Part shown: positions 54,410 to 62,925 of the stretch, piece by piece | Position numbering within the stretch: the stretch's first letter is position 1 | Layout of the letters: the number at the start of each line of letters is the position of its first letter | Assembly (NCBI RefSeq): GCF_019139815.1 | Contig: NZ_CP077079.1 | Coordinates: 3,782,001 to 3,846,000, forward strand | Source: Pseudomonas asgharzadehiana | GTDB taxonomy: Bacteria > Pseudomonadota > Gammaproteobacteria > Pseudomonadales > Pseudomonadaceae | DNA: 64,000 bases | Direction: 5' to 3' | Translations under genes and position numbers: made by a program | Notes under the pieces: model-generated | Database searches by the model: none | What the model was told of the DNA's origin: nothing | The model's input: only the letters and a program-made list of their open reading frames with translations

Positions 54410-54647
54410 GCAATGACAATATATTTCTATTTAGACGCTGATCCTCTACGCGGTCAAGGGAGCGATCGCTGTAAAAATGAAAAAACTGAAGAAATATCAC
54501 TCGGACAAACGGGCAAAATCCCACACGGGCCGGTCTACCCCGTGGCTTTGCGTGCCGTTAAACCGGCGTTTTAGAGGCATACCCGAAAAATTAAGCGCTT
54601 GACTTTGCCACGGTGTCACTGGAATCTGAATTAACAGTCAGGCGCGC

Positions 54648-54658
54648 ATAAATATTCA
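54648..54658. promoter_or_regulatory. Candidate SorC-type operator, importer side
   Basis: ATAAATATTCA is the exact reverse complement of 54396-54406. It lies 44 bp upstream of the importer permease start. The mirrored placement at both arms suggests one regulator controls both. Confidence 0.5.
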
Positions 54659-54702
54659 AGCAGCCTGAAAGCACTCCAAAAACAACAACTCAGGAGAACA
54701 CT

Positions 54703-55710
54703 GTGGACGCCAAAGCGATTGTCCAGCACCCGGACGAACTCAAGCCGCCACCCCGCCCCCGCCTGGTGAAACTGCTGCCCAGCAATATCGGCGGCCCACT
54801 GATAGGGCTTGTGCTGCTGGTGCTGGTTTTCTCCTTCAGCTCCGAATTCTTTTTCTCTTTGCGCAATGGCCTGAACATTCTTGATCAGGTCACGGTGCTG
54901 GGCATCCTGGCGATCGGCATGACGGCGGTGATCGTGATCGGCGGCATCGATCTGTCGGTCGGCTCGGTACTGGCCTTCTCGATGATGATGCTCGGCTGGC
55001 TGTATCAGGACCAGGCGGTGCCGCTGGGCTTTGCGATTGCGATCTCGATTGCCACCGGCATGCTCGCCGGTCTGGTGTCCGGCGGGTTGATCACCTACGC
55101 CAAGTTACCGCCGTTCATTGCCACGCTGACCATGATGTCGGTGGCCCGCGGCCTGGCGAACATCCTCACCGAAGGCCGGCAGATCGTCGGTTACCCGGAG
55201 TGGTTCACCAGCCTGGCCACGGTGCGGCATTTCGGCTTTTTATCCGCCACTGTCGGGCTGTTCCTGGTGATGTTGCTGGTGGCCTGGGTGTTCCTGCGCT
55301 TTCGCGCCGGTGGCCGCAACCTCTACGCCATGGGCGGCAGCCCGGAAGTGGCGCGCCTGTCGGGCATCAAGGTGCGTGCGATTACCCTGTGGGTGTACGC
55401 CATCAGCGGCGCTCTCGCCGGCATCGCCGCGGTCACCCTGGCCGCGCGCCTCGACTCCTCGCAACCGAGCGCCGGCCTGAGCCTGGAACTGGACGCCATC
55501 GCCGCCGTAGTGATCGGCGGCGCCAGCCTCAGCGGTGGCGTGGGCAGCATCGGCGGCACCCTGGTGGGCGTGCTGATCATTGGCGTGTTGCGCAATGGCC
55601 TCAACCTGCTGGGCGTTTCGCCCTTTATTCAACAAGTGGTGATCGGCGTGGTCATCGCCCTCGCCGTCACCATCGACACCCTGCGACGCCGCTCCAGCAC
55701 TGCCCGTTAA
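54703..55710 (+). CDS. Sugar ABC importer permease (RbsC-like)
   Basis: This is a 335-residue permease of the ribose/xylose/AI-2 (CUT2) class with about ten hydrophobic segments. The class signatures are VIVIGGIDLSVGSVLAFSMM and VVIGGASLSGGVGSIGGTL. The start is GTG with AGGAG 7 bases upstream. One permease gene implies a homodimer, as in RbsC. It is the first gene of the importer operon. Confidence 0.93.
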   Translation: MDAKAIVQHPDELKPPPRPRLVKLLPSNIGGPLIGLVLLVLVFSFSSEFFFSLRNGLNILDQVTVLGILAIGMTAVIVIGGIDLSVGSVLAFSMMMLGWLYQDQAVPLGFAIAISIATGMLAGLVSGGLITYAKLPPFIATLTMMSVARGLANILTEGRQIVGYPEWFTSLATVRHFGFLSATVGLFLVMLLVAWVFLRFRAGGRNLYAMGGSPEVARLSGIKVRAITLWVYAISGALAGIAAVTLAARLDSSQPSAGLSLELDAIAAVVIGGASLSGGVGSIGGTLVGVLIIGVLRNGLNLLGVSPFIQQVVIGVVIALAVTIDTLRRRSSTAR

Positions 55711-55760
55711 ACCTGTTCGACAGTTGACACCCTCCAACAATAAAACCAGGAGTCACCGAC

Positions 55761-56693
55761 ATGTTCAGCCCCAAAAAATTGCTGTTGGCCACCGCCTTGG
55801 CAGCCGCCACCCTCACCGCCGCAGGCACCACCTGGGCCAAGGACCTGACCATCGGCCTGGCCGTGGCCAACCTGCAGGCCGACTTCTTCAACCAGATCAA
55901 GCAATCGGTGGAAGCCGAGGGCAAGGCCAAGGGAATCAAGGTGATCACCGTGGACGCCCAGGGCAACTCCTCCACCCAGGTCAGCCAGATTGAAGACCTG
56001 ATCACCCGCCAGATCGACGTGCTGATCTACATCCCGGCCGGCGCCACCGCCGCCGGTGTACCGGTCAAGGCCGCAAAAGCCGCCGGCATCCCGGTGATCG
56101 CCGTAGACCGCAACGCCCCCGACGCACCGGGCGATACCTTTATCGCCAGCGACAGCGTGGCCGGCGCCAAGACCCTGGCCGAGTACGTGGGCAAGGTTAC
56201 CGAAGGCAAGGGCCGCATCGCGATCCTGCAAGGCCAGATCGGCACCACCCCCGAGAACGATCGTGCCAAGGGTTTTGCCGAGGGCCTCAAAGCCTTCCCC
56301 GGCCTCAATGTCGTGGCCCAGCAACCCGCCGAATGGGCGCAGGATAAAGGCTTCGCCGTGGCCCAGGACCTGCTCCAGCGTGACCCCAACATCACCGTAT
56401 TCTTCGGCCGCGCCGACGCCATGGCGCTGGGCGCCGCGCAAGCGGTGAAGGTCGGTAATCTCGATCACAAGGTGGTAATCGTCGGCTTCGACGGCGACGT
56501 CGCCGGGCTCAAGGCCGTGGAAAGCGGCGTGCTCAATGCGACCATGACCCAGCAGACCCAGAAAATGGGGCGCCTGGCGGTGGCGTCGGCGATTGATCTG
56601 AAAGCCGGCAAAACCCTGCCCAAAGAGCAACTGCTGCCCACCGTGCTGACCACCAAAGAAAACGTCGCGCCGTTCCTGCAACAGCACCCGTAA
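55761..56693 (+). CDS. Sugar-binding periplasmic protein (RbsB-like)
   Basis: This is a 310-residue CUT2 binding protein with a signal peptide (about 1-29, GTTWAK) and the family blocks IGLAVANLQADFFNQIKQSV, DVLIYIPAGATAAGVPVKAA, IPVIAVDRNAP and VVIVGFDGDVAGLKAVESG. It would bind a free sugar or polyol in the periplasm and hand it to the permease. The ligand is unknown; the aromatic residues of ribose binders are only partly conserved. Confidence 0.92.
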   Translation: MFSPKKLLLATALAAATLTAAGTTWAKDLTIGLAVANLQADFFNQIKQSVEAEGKAKGIKVITVDAQGNSSTQVSQIEDLITRQIDVLIYIPAGATAAGVPVKAAKAAGIPVIAVDRNAPDAPGDTFIASDSVAGAKTLAEYVGKVTEGKGRIAILQGQIGTTPENDRAKGFAEGLKAFPGLNVVAQQPAEWAQDKGFAVAQDLLQRDPNITVFFGRADAMALGAAQAVKVGNLDHKVVIVGFDGDVAGLKAVESGVLNATMTQQTQKMGRLAVASAIDLKAGKTLPKEQLLPTVLTTKENVAPFLQQHP

Positions 56694-56708
56694 CCCTGGG
56701 AGGTCGTC

Positions 56709-58217
56709 ATGCACGCAGCAGCTCTGGACACAGCCGCCGACGCGGTGCTGTGCCTGCACAACATCAGCAAGGCCTATGGCCCGGTGCAGGTGTTGTCGCA
56801 AGTGAATGTGGATATTCGCCCCGGTGAAGTCCTGGCCTTGCTCGGCGAGAATGGCGCGGGCAAATCGACCTTGTCCTCGATCATTGCCGGGCTGGTGCAG
56901 CCGGAGGCCGGGGGCAGCATGACCTGGCTTGGCGCGCCCTACGCGCCCGCCTCGCCGGGTGCGGCGTTGGGCGCCGGTATCGGCCTGATCCACCAGGAGA
57001 TCCGCCTGCTGCCGCAATTGTCGATCGCCGAGAACATCTTCGTCGGTCGCCTGCCCATGCGTCACGGGCGGGTGGACCGTGCCTACATCGAGGCCCAGGC
57101 GCAGATCCAGCTGGAGCGCCTGGGCCTCAAGGTACCGGCGTCGCGCAAGGTCGAAGGGCTGAGCGTGGCGGCCCAGCAACTGGTGGAAATCGCCAAGGCG
57201 CTGACCCTCAAGGCACGCCTGTTGATCCTGGATGAACCCACCGCCGCGTTGGGCGGCGAGGAAACCGAGCTGCTGTTCCAGCAAGTGGAGCGGCTCAAGG
57301 CCGAGGGCGTGTCATTTATCTATATCAGCCATCGCCTGGAAGAAATCGCGCGCATTGCCGACCGTGTATTGGTGCTGCGCGACGGCCGTCAGATCGCCTT
57401 GCATGCCACTGCGCAAGTGCCGGTGCGGGAACTGGTGGAGCAGATGGTCGGGCGCAGCCTGGAGCGGATTTTCCCCGCCCTGCAACCCCCGCAGGACAAG
57501 GTGATGTTGCAGGTCAAGGATGTGAGTTGCCGCGAGTTTGCCCTGCACGGCATCGACTTCAGTGTGCGTGCTGGCGAGGTGTTCGGCATTGCCGGCGTGG
57601 TCGGCGCCGGGCGGACCGAACTGGTGCGCACCCTGGCCGGTGCGGCCCAGGACATCCAGGGGCATCTGTTGCTGGATGGCGAAGTGCGCCAGTTGCGTTC
57701 GCCGTTCGAGGCGATCCAGGCCGGTGTGGTGTTGGTGCCCGAAGACCGCAAGCAGCAAGGCGTGGTGGTGGAGCATCGCATCGAAGACAACCTGATCTAC
57801 GGCAACACCGACCTGCTGGATAAGCGCGGCTGGGTGTTCCCTGCCCCGCTGCGTGAATTCGCGCGCACGGCGGTGGCTCGTCTGGGTGTGAAAGGTGCGC
57901 CGCAGTCGCGTATTTCCAGTTTGTCCGGGGGTAACCAGCAAAAGGTGATCATTGCCAAGTGGCTGGCGCGTAATCCCAAGGTGTTCATCCTCGACGAGCC
58001 GACACGCGGCATCGACGTGGGCGCGCGGGCGGCGATTTATGAAGTCATCGCCGACCTCGCGGCCAAGGGCATGGCGGTGATTGTGGTGAGTTCGGACCTG
58101 GATGAGGTGCTCGGGCTGTCCCATCGGGTAATGGTGATGAGCCGGGGGCGGCAGATGGGGATTCTGGAACGGGGCGAGGCGACACCGGTTTCCGTAATGG
58201 AAATGGCCACTGCCTGA
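56709..58217 (+). CDS. Sugar ABC importer ATPase (RbsA-like, two domains)
   Basis: This is a 502-residue CUT2 ATPase with two nucleotide-binding domains. The first has Walker A GENGAGKST and Walker B LLILDEPTAAL. The second has a degenerate P-loop GVVGAGRTE with signature LSGGNQQK and Walker B VFILDEPTRGID. This asymmetric pairing is normal for RbsA-type proteins. It ends the three-gene transport set, and a REP pair follows before the dehydrogenase genes. Confidence 0.94.
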   Translation: MHAAALDTAADAVLCLHNISKAYGPVQVLSQVNVDIRPGEVLALLGENGAGKSTLSSIIAGLVQPEAGGSMTWLGAPYAPASPGAALGAGIGLIHQEIRLLPQLSIAENIFVGRLPMRHGRVDRAYIEAQAQIQLERLGLKVPASRKVEGLSVAAQQLVEIAKALTLKARLLILDEPTAALGGEETELLFQQVERLKAEGVSFIYISHRLEEIARIADRVLVLRDGRQIALHATAQVPVRELVEQMVGRSLERIFPALQPPQDKVMLQVKDVSCREFALHGIDFSVRAGEVFGIAGVVGAGRTELVRTLAGAAQDIQGHLLLDGEVRQLRSPFEAIQAGVVLVPEDRKQQGVVVEHRIEDNLIYGNTDLLDKRGWVFPAPLREFARTAVARLGVKGAPQSRISSLSGGNQQKVIIAKWLARNPKVFILDEPTRGIDVGARAAIYEVIADLAAKGMAVIVVSSDLDEVLGLSHRVMVMSRGRQMGILERGEATPVSVMEMATA

Positions 58218-58238
58218 CCAAAGATCACCGCTATCCGA

Positions 58239-58328
58239 TGTGGGAGGGGGCTTGCTCCCGATGGCGGTGGATCAGCCAGCTGATTTATCAACTGACAGAT
58301 TGCCATCGGGAGCAAGCCCCCTCCCACA
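58239..58328. repeat. Paired inverted REP elements (BIME)
   Basis: TGTGGGAGGGGGCTTGCTCC...GATGGC (58239-58265) and its exact reverse complement (58302-58328) are 27-bp arms 36 bases apart, inside the carbohydrate operon between the ATPase and the first dehydrogenase. It may tune mRNA levels of the two parts. Confidence 0.92.
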
Positions 58329-58364
58329 GGGGATCTGCTGTGAATTCAAGAATGGAGTAATTGC

Positions 58365-59129
58365 ATGCAGCTTTTCAGTCTTCAGGGCCAAGTCGCCTTT
58401 GTTACCGGTGCCGGCAGCGGCATCGGCCAGGCCATCGCCGTCGGCCTCGCGCAAGCCGGCGCCGATGTGGCCTGCTTTGATCTAGCCGGCAGCCCCGGCA
58501 TCGCCAGCACCGTCGAGCGTATCCAGGCCCTGGGCCGTCGCGCCCTGGCCTTGAGCGGCACGGTCACCGAGCGCGCCGCGCTGGATGCCGCCGTGGCACG
58601 CACCGAACGCGAACTGGGCGAACTCAGCGTCGCGGTCAACTGCGCCGGCATCGCCAACGCCCAGGCCGCCGAGGACCTGGAGCTGCAACGCTGGCAAACC
58701 ATGCTGGACATCAACCTCACCGGCATCTTCCTCAGTTGCCAGGCCCAGGCCGCCGTGATGTTGCCGCGTGGCAAAGGCGCCATCGTCAACATCGCGTCCA
58801 TGTCCGGCAGCATCGTCAACCGTGGCCTGTTGCAAGCGCACTACAACACCTCCAAGGCCGGGGTGATCCACCTGAGCAAGAGCCTGGCGATGGAATGGGC
58901 CGACAAGGGCCTGCGCGTCAATTGCATCAGCCCCGGCTACACCGCGACGCCGATGAATTCGCGCCCGGAAGTCGCCGACCAGGTGAAGATCTTTGAACAG
59001 ACCACGCCCATGGGCCGCATGGCCGGCGTGGAAGAAATGGTCGGCCCGGCGATCTTTCTGGTCAGCCAGGCCTCGTCGTTCTGTACCGGTGTCGACCTGT
59101 TGGTCGATGGCGGTTTTGTGTGCTGGTAG
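58365..59129 (+). CDS. Short-chain dehydrogenase (polyol dehydrogenase-like)
   Basis: This is a 254-residue SDR. The cofactor motif is TGAGSGIGQ, with an acidic residue after the second strand (CFDLAG) pointing to NAD. NCAGIANAQA, the catalytic Ser in IASMSGS and Y-x3-K in HYNTSKAG complete the active site. It resembles sorbitol/D-threitol-type dehydrogenases that oxidise polyols to ketoses, fitting the kinase and transketolase of the locus. The exact polyol is unknown. Confidence 0.87.
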   Translation: MQLFSLQGQVAFVTGAGSGIGQAIAVGLAQAGADVACFDLAGSPGIASTVERIQALGRRALALSGTVTERAALDAAVARTERELGELSVAVNCAGIANAQAAEDLELQRWQTMLDINLTGIFLSCQAQAAVMLPRGKGAIVNIASMSGSIVNRGLLQAHYNTSKAGVIHLSKSLAMEWADKGLRVNCISPGYTATPMNSRPEVADQVKIFEQTTPMGRMAGVEEMVGPAIFLVSQASSFCTGVDLLVDGGFVCW

Positions 59130-59138
59130 GAGCCTGTC

Positions 59139-59939
59139 ATGTCGCAACGATTCAGCGGTAAAACCATCGTTATCACCGGCGCCTGCCGAGGCATCGGCGC
59201 CGGCATCGCCGAGCGCTTCGCCAGTGAAGGCGCCCACCTGGTGCTGGCCTCCAACGACCTGGAGCGCGTAACCTTCACCGCCGACCAGTTGGCCCGTGAA
59301 TATGGCGTGAGCACCCTCGCCCTCGGCATCGACGTGACCAACGAAAGCGATATCGAACGCCTCTACCGCGAAGGCCACGCGCGGTTTGGCAGTATCGACG
59401 TGTCGGTGCAGAACGCCGGCATCATCACCATCGACCACTACGACACCATGCCCCGCGCCGACTTCGACAAGGTGCTGCAGGTGAACACCACCGGCGTGTG
59501 GCTGGGTTGCCGGGAGGCGGCCAAGTACATGGTCAAGCAAGGCAGCGGACGCCTGATCAACACCTCGTCCGGCCAGGGCCGCCAAGGCTTCATCTACACG
59601 CCGCACTACGCCGCGAGCAAGATGGGCGTGATCGGCATCACCCAGAGCCTGGCCCTGGAGCTGGCGCGGCATAACATCACGGTGAATGCGTTCTGCCCCG
59701 GCATCATCGAAAGCGAGATGTGGGACTACAACGACCGCGTATGGGGCGAGATCCTCAGCACCGACGAAAAACGCTACGCCAAGGGTGAGTTGATGGCCGA
59801 ATGGGTCAAGAACATCCCCCTGCGCCGCGCCGGCAAGCCCTCGGATGTCGCCGGGCTGGTGGCGTTCCTGGCGTCGGACGACGCAGCCTACCTGACCGGC
59901 CAGGCGATCAATATTGATGGCGGCCTGATCATGTCGTGA
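59139..59939 (+). CDS. Short-chain dehydrogenase (second of the locus)
   Basis: This is a 266-residue SDR with TGACRGIGAG cofactor loop, NAGIITIDHYD, catalytic Ser in NTSSGQGRQG, Y-x3-K in HYAASKMG and the C-terminal GQAINIDGGLIMS. It starts 9 bp after the first SDR gene. The two differ clearly in sequence, so they likely act on different substrates or on opposite ends of a route (for example polyol and sugar). The ASND after strand two suggests that cofactor choice may differ from the first SDR. Confidence 0.87.
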   Translation: MSQRFSGKTIVITGACRGIGAGIAERFASEGAHLVLASNDLERVTFTADQLAREYGVSTLALGIDVTNESDIERLYREGHARFGSIDVSVQNAGIITIDHYDTMPRADFDKVLQVNTTGVWLGCREAAKYMVKQGSGRLINTSSGQGRQGFIYTPHYAASKMGVIGITQSLALELARHNITVNAFCPGIIESEMWDYNDRVWGEILSTDEKRYAKGELMAEWVKNIPLRRAGKPSDVAGLVAFLASDDAAYLTGQAINIDGGLIMS

Positions 59940-59984
59940 GGGTTTGGTATCCTCACGGCCATTGAGTCAACCACTGAGGCTTTC

Positions 59985-60938
59985 ATGAGCCAGATCGAAG
60001 AACAGCGCCTGATCACCAAGATTGCGAGCCTCTATTACGAAGAAGGGCTCAAGCAGTCCGAAATTTCCACGCAACTGGACCTGTCCCAGTCCTTTATCAG
60101 CCGCGCCCTGCGCCGGGCGTTGCAGGAAGGCGTGGTGAAGATCAGCGTGATGCGCTTGCAAGGCCTGCATCTGGAGTTGGAGAACCAATTGCAACGCCGT
60201 TACGGCGTGCGCCGGGTGATCGTGGTGGAAGCCACCGAGCCCGGCAATGATGAAAGCATCAAGCAAGCCATCGGCTCAGCCGCCGCGCACTATCTTGAAA
60301 CCAGCCTGTCGCCCCAGGACCGCATCGGCATTTCGTCGTGGAGCAGCACCATTCGCGCGATGGTCGGCCACCTGCATGCGCAACCGGGCAAGCAAGGCGC
60401 CGAGGAAGTCGTGCAATTGCTCGGCGGCGTCGGCAACAAAGGCGCGTTCGAAGCCACCCTGCTCACCCAGCGCCTGGCCACCCTGCTCAACTGCCCGGCG
60501 TATTTGCTGCCGTCGCAAAGTATCGAGCAATCGGTGCAGAGCAAGCAGCGCATCGTGCAGATGGAAGAGGTCAAGGAGGTGCTGCAACGCTTTGACAGCA
60601 TCACCCTGGCGATTGTCGGCATCGGCGACCTGGAGCCCTCGCAACTGCTGCGCAACAGCGGCAATTACTACACTGAAGACATGCTGCGCCTGCTGGCCGA
60701 GCGCGGCGCGGTGGGCGATATCTGCCTGCGCTACTTCGACGCCCAGGGCAAGCCGGTGCTGGAGGAAGATGAAGAGTTCGTGGTGTCGGTGGCGCTGCCC
60801 AAGTTGCGCAACATCCACCGCGTGCTCGGCCTGGCCGGCGGGCTGAACAAGGTCCAGGCGATTCGTGGCGCGCTCACCGGCGGCTACCTCGACATCCTGG
60901 TCACCGACCTCGACACCGCCCAGGCCCTCAACCGCTAA
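59985..60938 (+). CDS. SorC/DeoR-type sugar-binding transcriptional regulator
   Basis: This is a 317-residue regulator of the SorC family. The N-terminal helix-turn-helix is [20 protein letters not shown]. The C-terminal sugar-phosphate-binding domain (about 60-315) includes [23 protein letters not shown] and [14 protein letters not shown]. It is the obvious candidate to control both arms of the locus through the paired 11-bp sites in the divergent promoter region. The inducer is probably a phosphorylated intermediate. Confidence 0.9.
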   Translation: MSQIEEQRLITKIASLYYEEGLKQSEISTQLDLSQSFISRALRRALQEGVVKISVMRLQGLHLELENQLQRRYGVRRVIVVEATEPGNDESIKQAIGSAAAHYLETSLSPQDRIGISSWSSTIRAMVGHLHAQPGKQGAEEVVQLLGGVGNKGAFEATLLTQRLATLLNCPAYLLPSQSIEQSVQSKQRIVQMEEVKEVLQRFDSITLAIVGIGDLEPSQLLRNSGNYYTEDMLRLLAERGAVGDICLRYFDAQGKPVLEEDEEFVVSVALPKLRNIHRVLGLAGGLNKVQAIRGALTGGYLDILVTDLDTAQALNR

Positions 60939-60960
60939 CCTTATTTGGAGACCGCCGCTC

Positions 60961-61884
60961 ATGACGTCCAAACTCGAACAACTCAAGCAATTCACTACCG
61001 TGGTCTGCGACACCGGCGACCTGCAAGCCATCAGCCGCCTGCGCCCGGTGGACGCCACCACCAACCCTTCGCTGCTGCTCAAGGCCGCCGCCATCCCGGC
61101 ATACGCCGAGTTGCTGCGCAATGCTGTCAGCGCGTCCAAGGGCGATGTCGACCTGGCCTGCGATCGTTTTGCGGTGGCGGTGGGCTGCGGCATCCTCAAG
61201 GTGATTCCGGGGCGTATCTCCACCGAAGTCGACGCGCGCCTGTCCTTCGATGAAGACGCGTTATGGGCCAAGGCCAACCAATTGATCGCCTTGTACGACC
61301 AGGCCGGTGTCAGCCGCGACCGCGTGCTGATCAAACTGGCCTCCACCTGGGAAGGTATCCGCACCGCCGAACGCCTGGAAAAAGCCGGCATCCAGACCAA
61401 CCTGACCCTGCTGTTCTCCTTCGCCCAGGCCCAGGCCTGCGCCGATGCGGGGGTATTTTTGATCTCGCCGTTCGTGGGTCGCATCTACGACTGGTACCGC
61501 AAGCACACCGGCCTGGACTACACCGGCGCCGAAGACCCGGGCGTACAGTCGGTGACGCGCATCTACAACTACTACAAGGCCAACGCCATCCCGACCGTGG
61601 TCATGGGCGCAAGCTTTCGCACCCTCAGCCAGATCGAAGAACTGGCCGGTTGCGACCGCCTGACCATCAGCCCGGACCTGCTGCAAACGCTCGCTGACGA
61701 CCATGGCCCGCTGGCGCGCAAACTGGTGCCGGGCACCGAGGGCGAGGCCCGTCAACCGCTGAGCGAAGCGCAGTTCCGCTGGGCCTCGAATGAAGACGCG
61801 ATGGCCACCGAGAAACTGGCGGAAGGGATTCGCCAGTTTGCGCGGGACCAGGAGAAATTGGAGAAGGTGTTGGCTGGGCGTTAA
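60961..61884 (+). CDS. tal: Transaldolase
   Basis: This is a 307-residue class I transaldolase of the TalB type. [13 protein letters not shown] holds the conserved aspartate. The Schiff-base lysine is in [12 protein letters not shown], and [10 protein letters not shown] and [11 protein letters not shown] follow. It moves dihydroxyacetone units between sugar phosphates in the non-oxidative pentose phosphate pathway. The start [10 protein letters not shown] sits 22 bp after the regulator gene. Together with the split transketolase it gives the locus its own pentose phosphate shunt. It may also be the cell's housekeeping enzyme. Confidence 0.94.
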   Translation: MTSKLEQLKQFTTVVCDTGDLQAISRLRPVDATTNPSLLLKAAAIPAYAELLRNAVSASKGDVDLACDRFAVAVGCGILKVIPGRISTEVDARLSFDEDALWAKANQLIALYDQAGVSRDRVLIKLASTWEGIRTAERLEKAGIQTNLTLLFSFAQAQACADAGVFLISPFVGRIYDWYRKHTGLDYTGAEDPGVQSVTRIYNYYKANAIPTVVMGASFRTLSQIEELAGCDRLTISPDLLQTLADDHGPLARKLVPGTEGEARQPLSEAQFRWASNEDAMATEKLAEGIRQFARDQEKLEKVLAGR

Positions 61885-62858
61885 GAAGCCGTTACCGAAG
61901 TGGGTTCGCCCACTTCTACAATCGCTTCCCCCTGCGCGACGTAGCAGAAGCCCGCAGCCTCCCAGTCGCGCCAGTCGGGTATCACCCCGGGGAGCCAGCA
62001 TGAGTGAATGGGTTCAAGAGGGACCACTCGCCTGCCCTTTTTACCTCCAAGCTCGTACTTGAATTCTATATACCAACAAGCCTCCACTTTCCCGTCCTGC
62101 TCGACCGCCAGCGGGAGGTAAACCTGATCGTGGCATTGCTTGAGAGGCTCAAGCTGCCAGTCGGGCAGCATTTTTGCCCGGATATCGGCAAGCCGCTGGG
62201 TTTGCAGCGCAAGCAATACGTCGGGAAGCTGATCAAAACTGCACGAGCGAACACCTGCACCCTCTCCAACAAACGTGGAAAACCCCACCGACTCATGCGT
62301 GCCCGCGAGCGCGTCCATTTCACGACCGGTTCGGACGTGAAAAACCACCGCGCCCAAATCGAGCTTACCGTCCTTGATCACCGCGTCATCGGCCATATGG
62401 GCGAGGACGTAGAAGTGTGCTGGAAACACGGTCTGCTTGAGGTTTTTGTCCTCGATACAGTTCCAGCGACTGGTTTTCTTGATCCGCCAGCTGTTTGGCG
62501 ACGCCGTGCTTTTAATCTCCAGCGTAACGCCCCATGTCAGTTGCAGATCAAACACATCGCCATGGGGCTGCTGCCGGTAGAATCGCTCGATACTCTTGGT
62601 CAAATCACCGGGGCCAGGCGTTTCGGTAGTGAGTGACCTTACCGTGTCCCCAACGATTGCGTCGTTGTGGGCGATCAGGTGGCGGGCCACTAGGTATTCG
62701 ATCAACACACCTCGTAGAACAGGGACCTCCATGTTGGAAAAGGCCCACGTCCAAAAATCCTTTGCCGTATAGGCAGTCCCTACATCCGCAAACGAAAAGC
62801 GGGTCTGCGCCTCAAGAAAACGCTTAAGTTCCTGTTCCTGCCTATCCATATCCACCAC
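61881..62858 (-). CDS. Uncharacterised protein with PD-(D/E)XK nuclease-like motif
   Basis: This is a 325-residue soluble protein of lower GC than its neighbours. Near the middle it has [20 protein letters not shown], preceded by a helix with [14 protein letters not shown]. The E...D...E-x-K arrangement is the pattern of PD-(D/E)XK nucleases. The C-terminal part (after about 230) has many aromatic and Cys residues and is unassigned. No methyltransferase or helicase is adjacent, so a restriction or defence role is only a possibility. It overlaps the tal stop by 4 bp. The start could also be 62849. Confidence 0.6.
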   Translation of the reverse strand: MVDMDRQEQELKRFLEAQTRFSFADVGTAYTAKDFWTWAFSNMEVPVLRGVLIEYLVARHLIAHNDAIVGDTVRSLTTETPGPGDLTKSIERFYRQQPHGDVFDLQLTWGVTLEIKSTASPNSWRIKKTSRWNCIEDKNLKQTVFPAHFYVLAHMADDAVIKDGKLDLGAVVFHVRTGREMDALAGTHESVGFSTFVGEGAGVRSCSFDQLPDVLLALQTQRLADIRAKMLPDWQLEPLKQCHDQVYLPLAVEQDGKVEACWYIEFKYELGGKKGRRVVPLEPIHSCWLPGVIPDWRDWEAAGFCYVAQGEAIVEVGEPTSVTAS

Positions 62859-62925
62859 GCTCTCTCTAAAAATCCATGACTCGCTTTCGCATCCTATTGT
62901 CGGGGCCTATCCGCGAGTGCCGCAC

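Larger units (their letters stand above)
54342..54702. other. Divergent promoter region of the carbohydrate locus
   Basis: These 361 A/T-rich bases between the transketolase and importer operons hold no gene. They contain the two inverted operator candidates listed below and presumably both promoters. TTGACT at 54599-54604 is a possible -35 for the importer side. Confidence 0.7.

Noticed and set aside
55707..57284. Minus-strand open frames across the sugar importer (also 58482-59672 across the dehydrogenases)
   Set aside because: Shadows of well-defined ABC and SDR genes.
46865..58328. CRISPR array made of repeated TGTGGGAGGGGG units
   Set aside because: The copies are scattered, inverted and palindromic, without regular spacers; they are REP elements.
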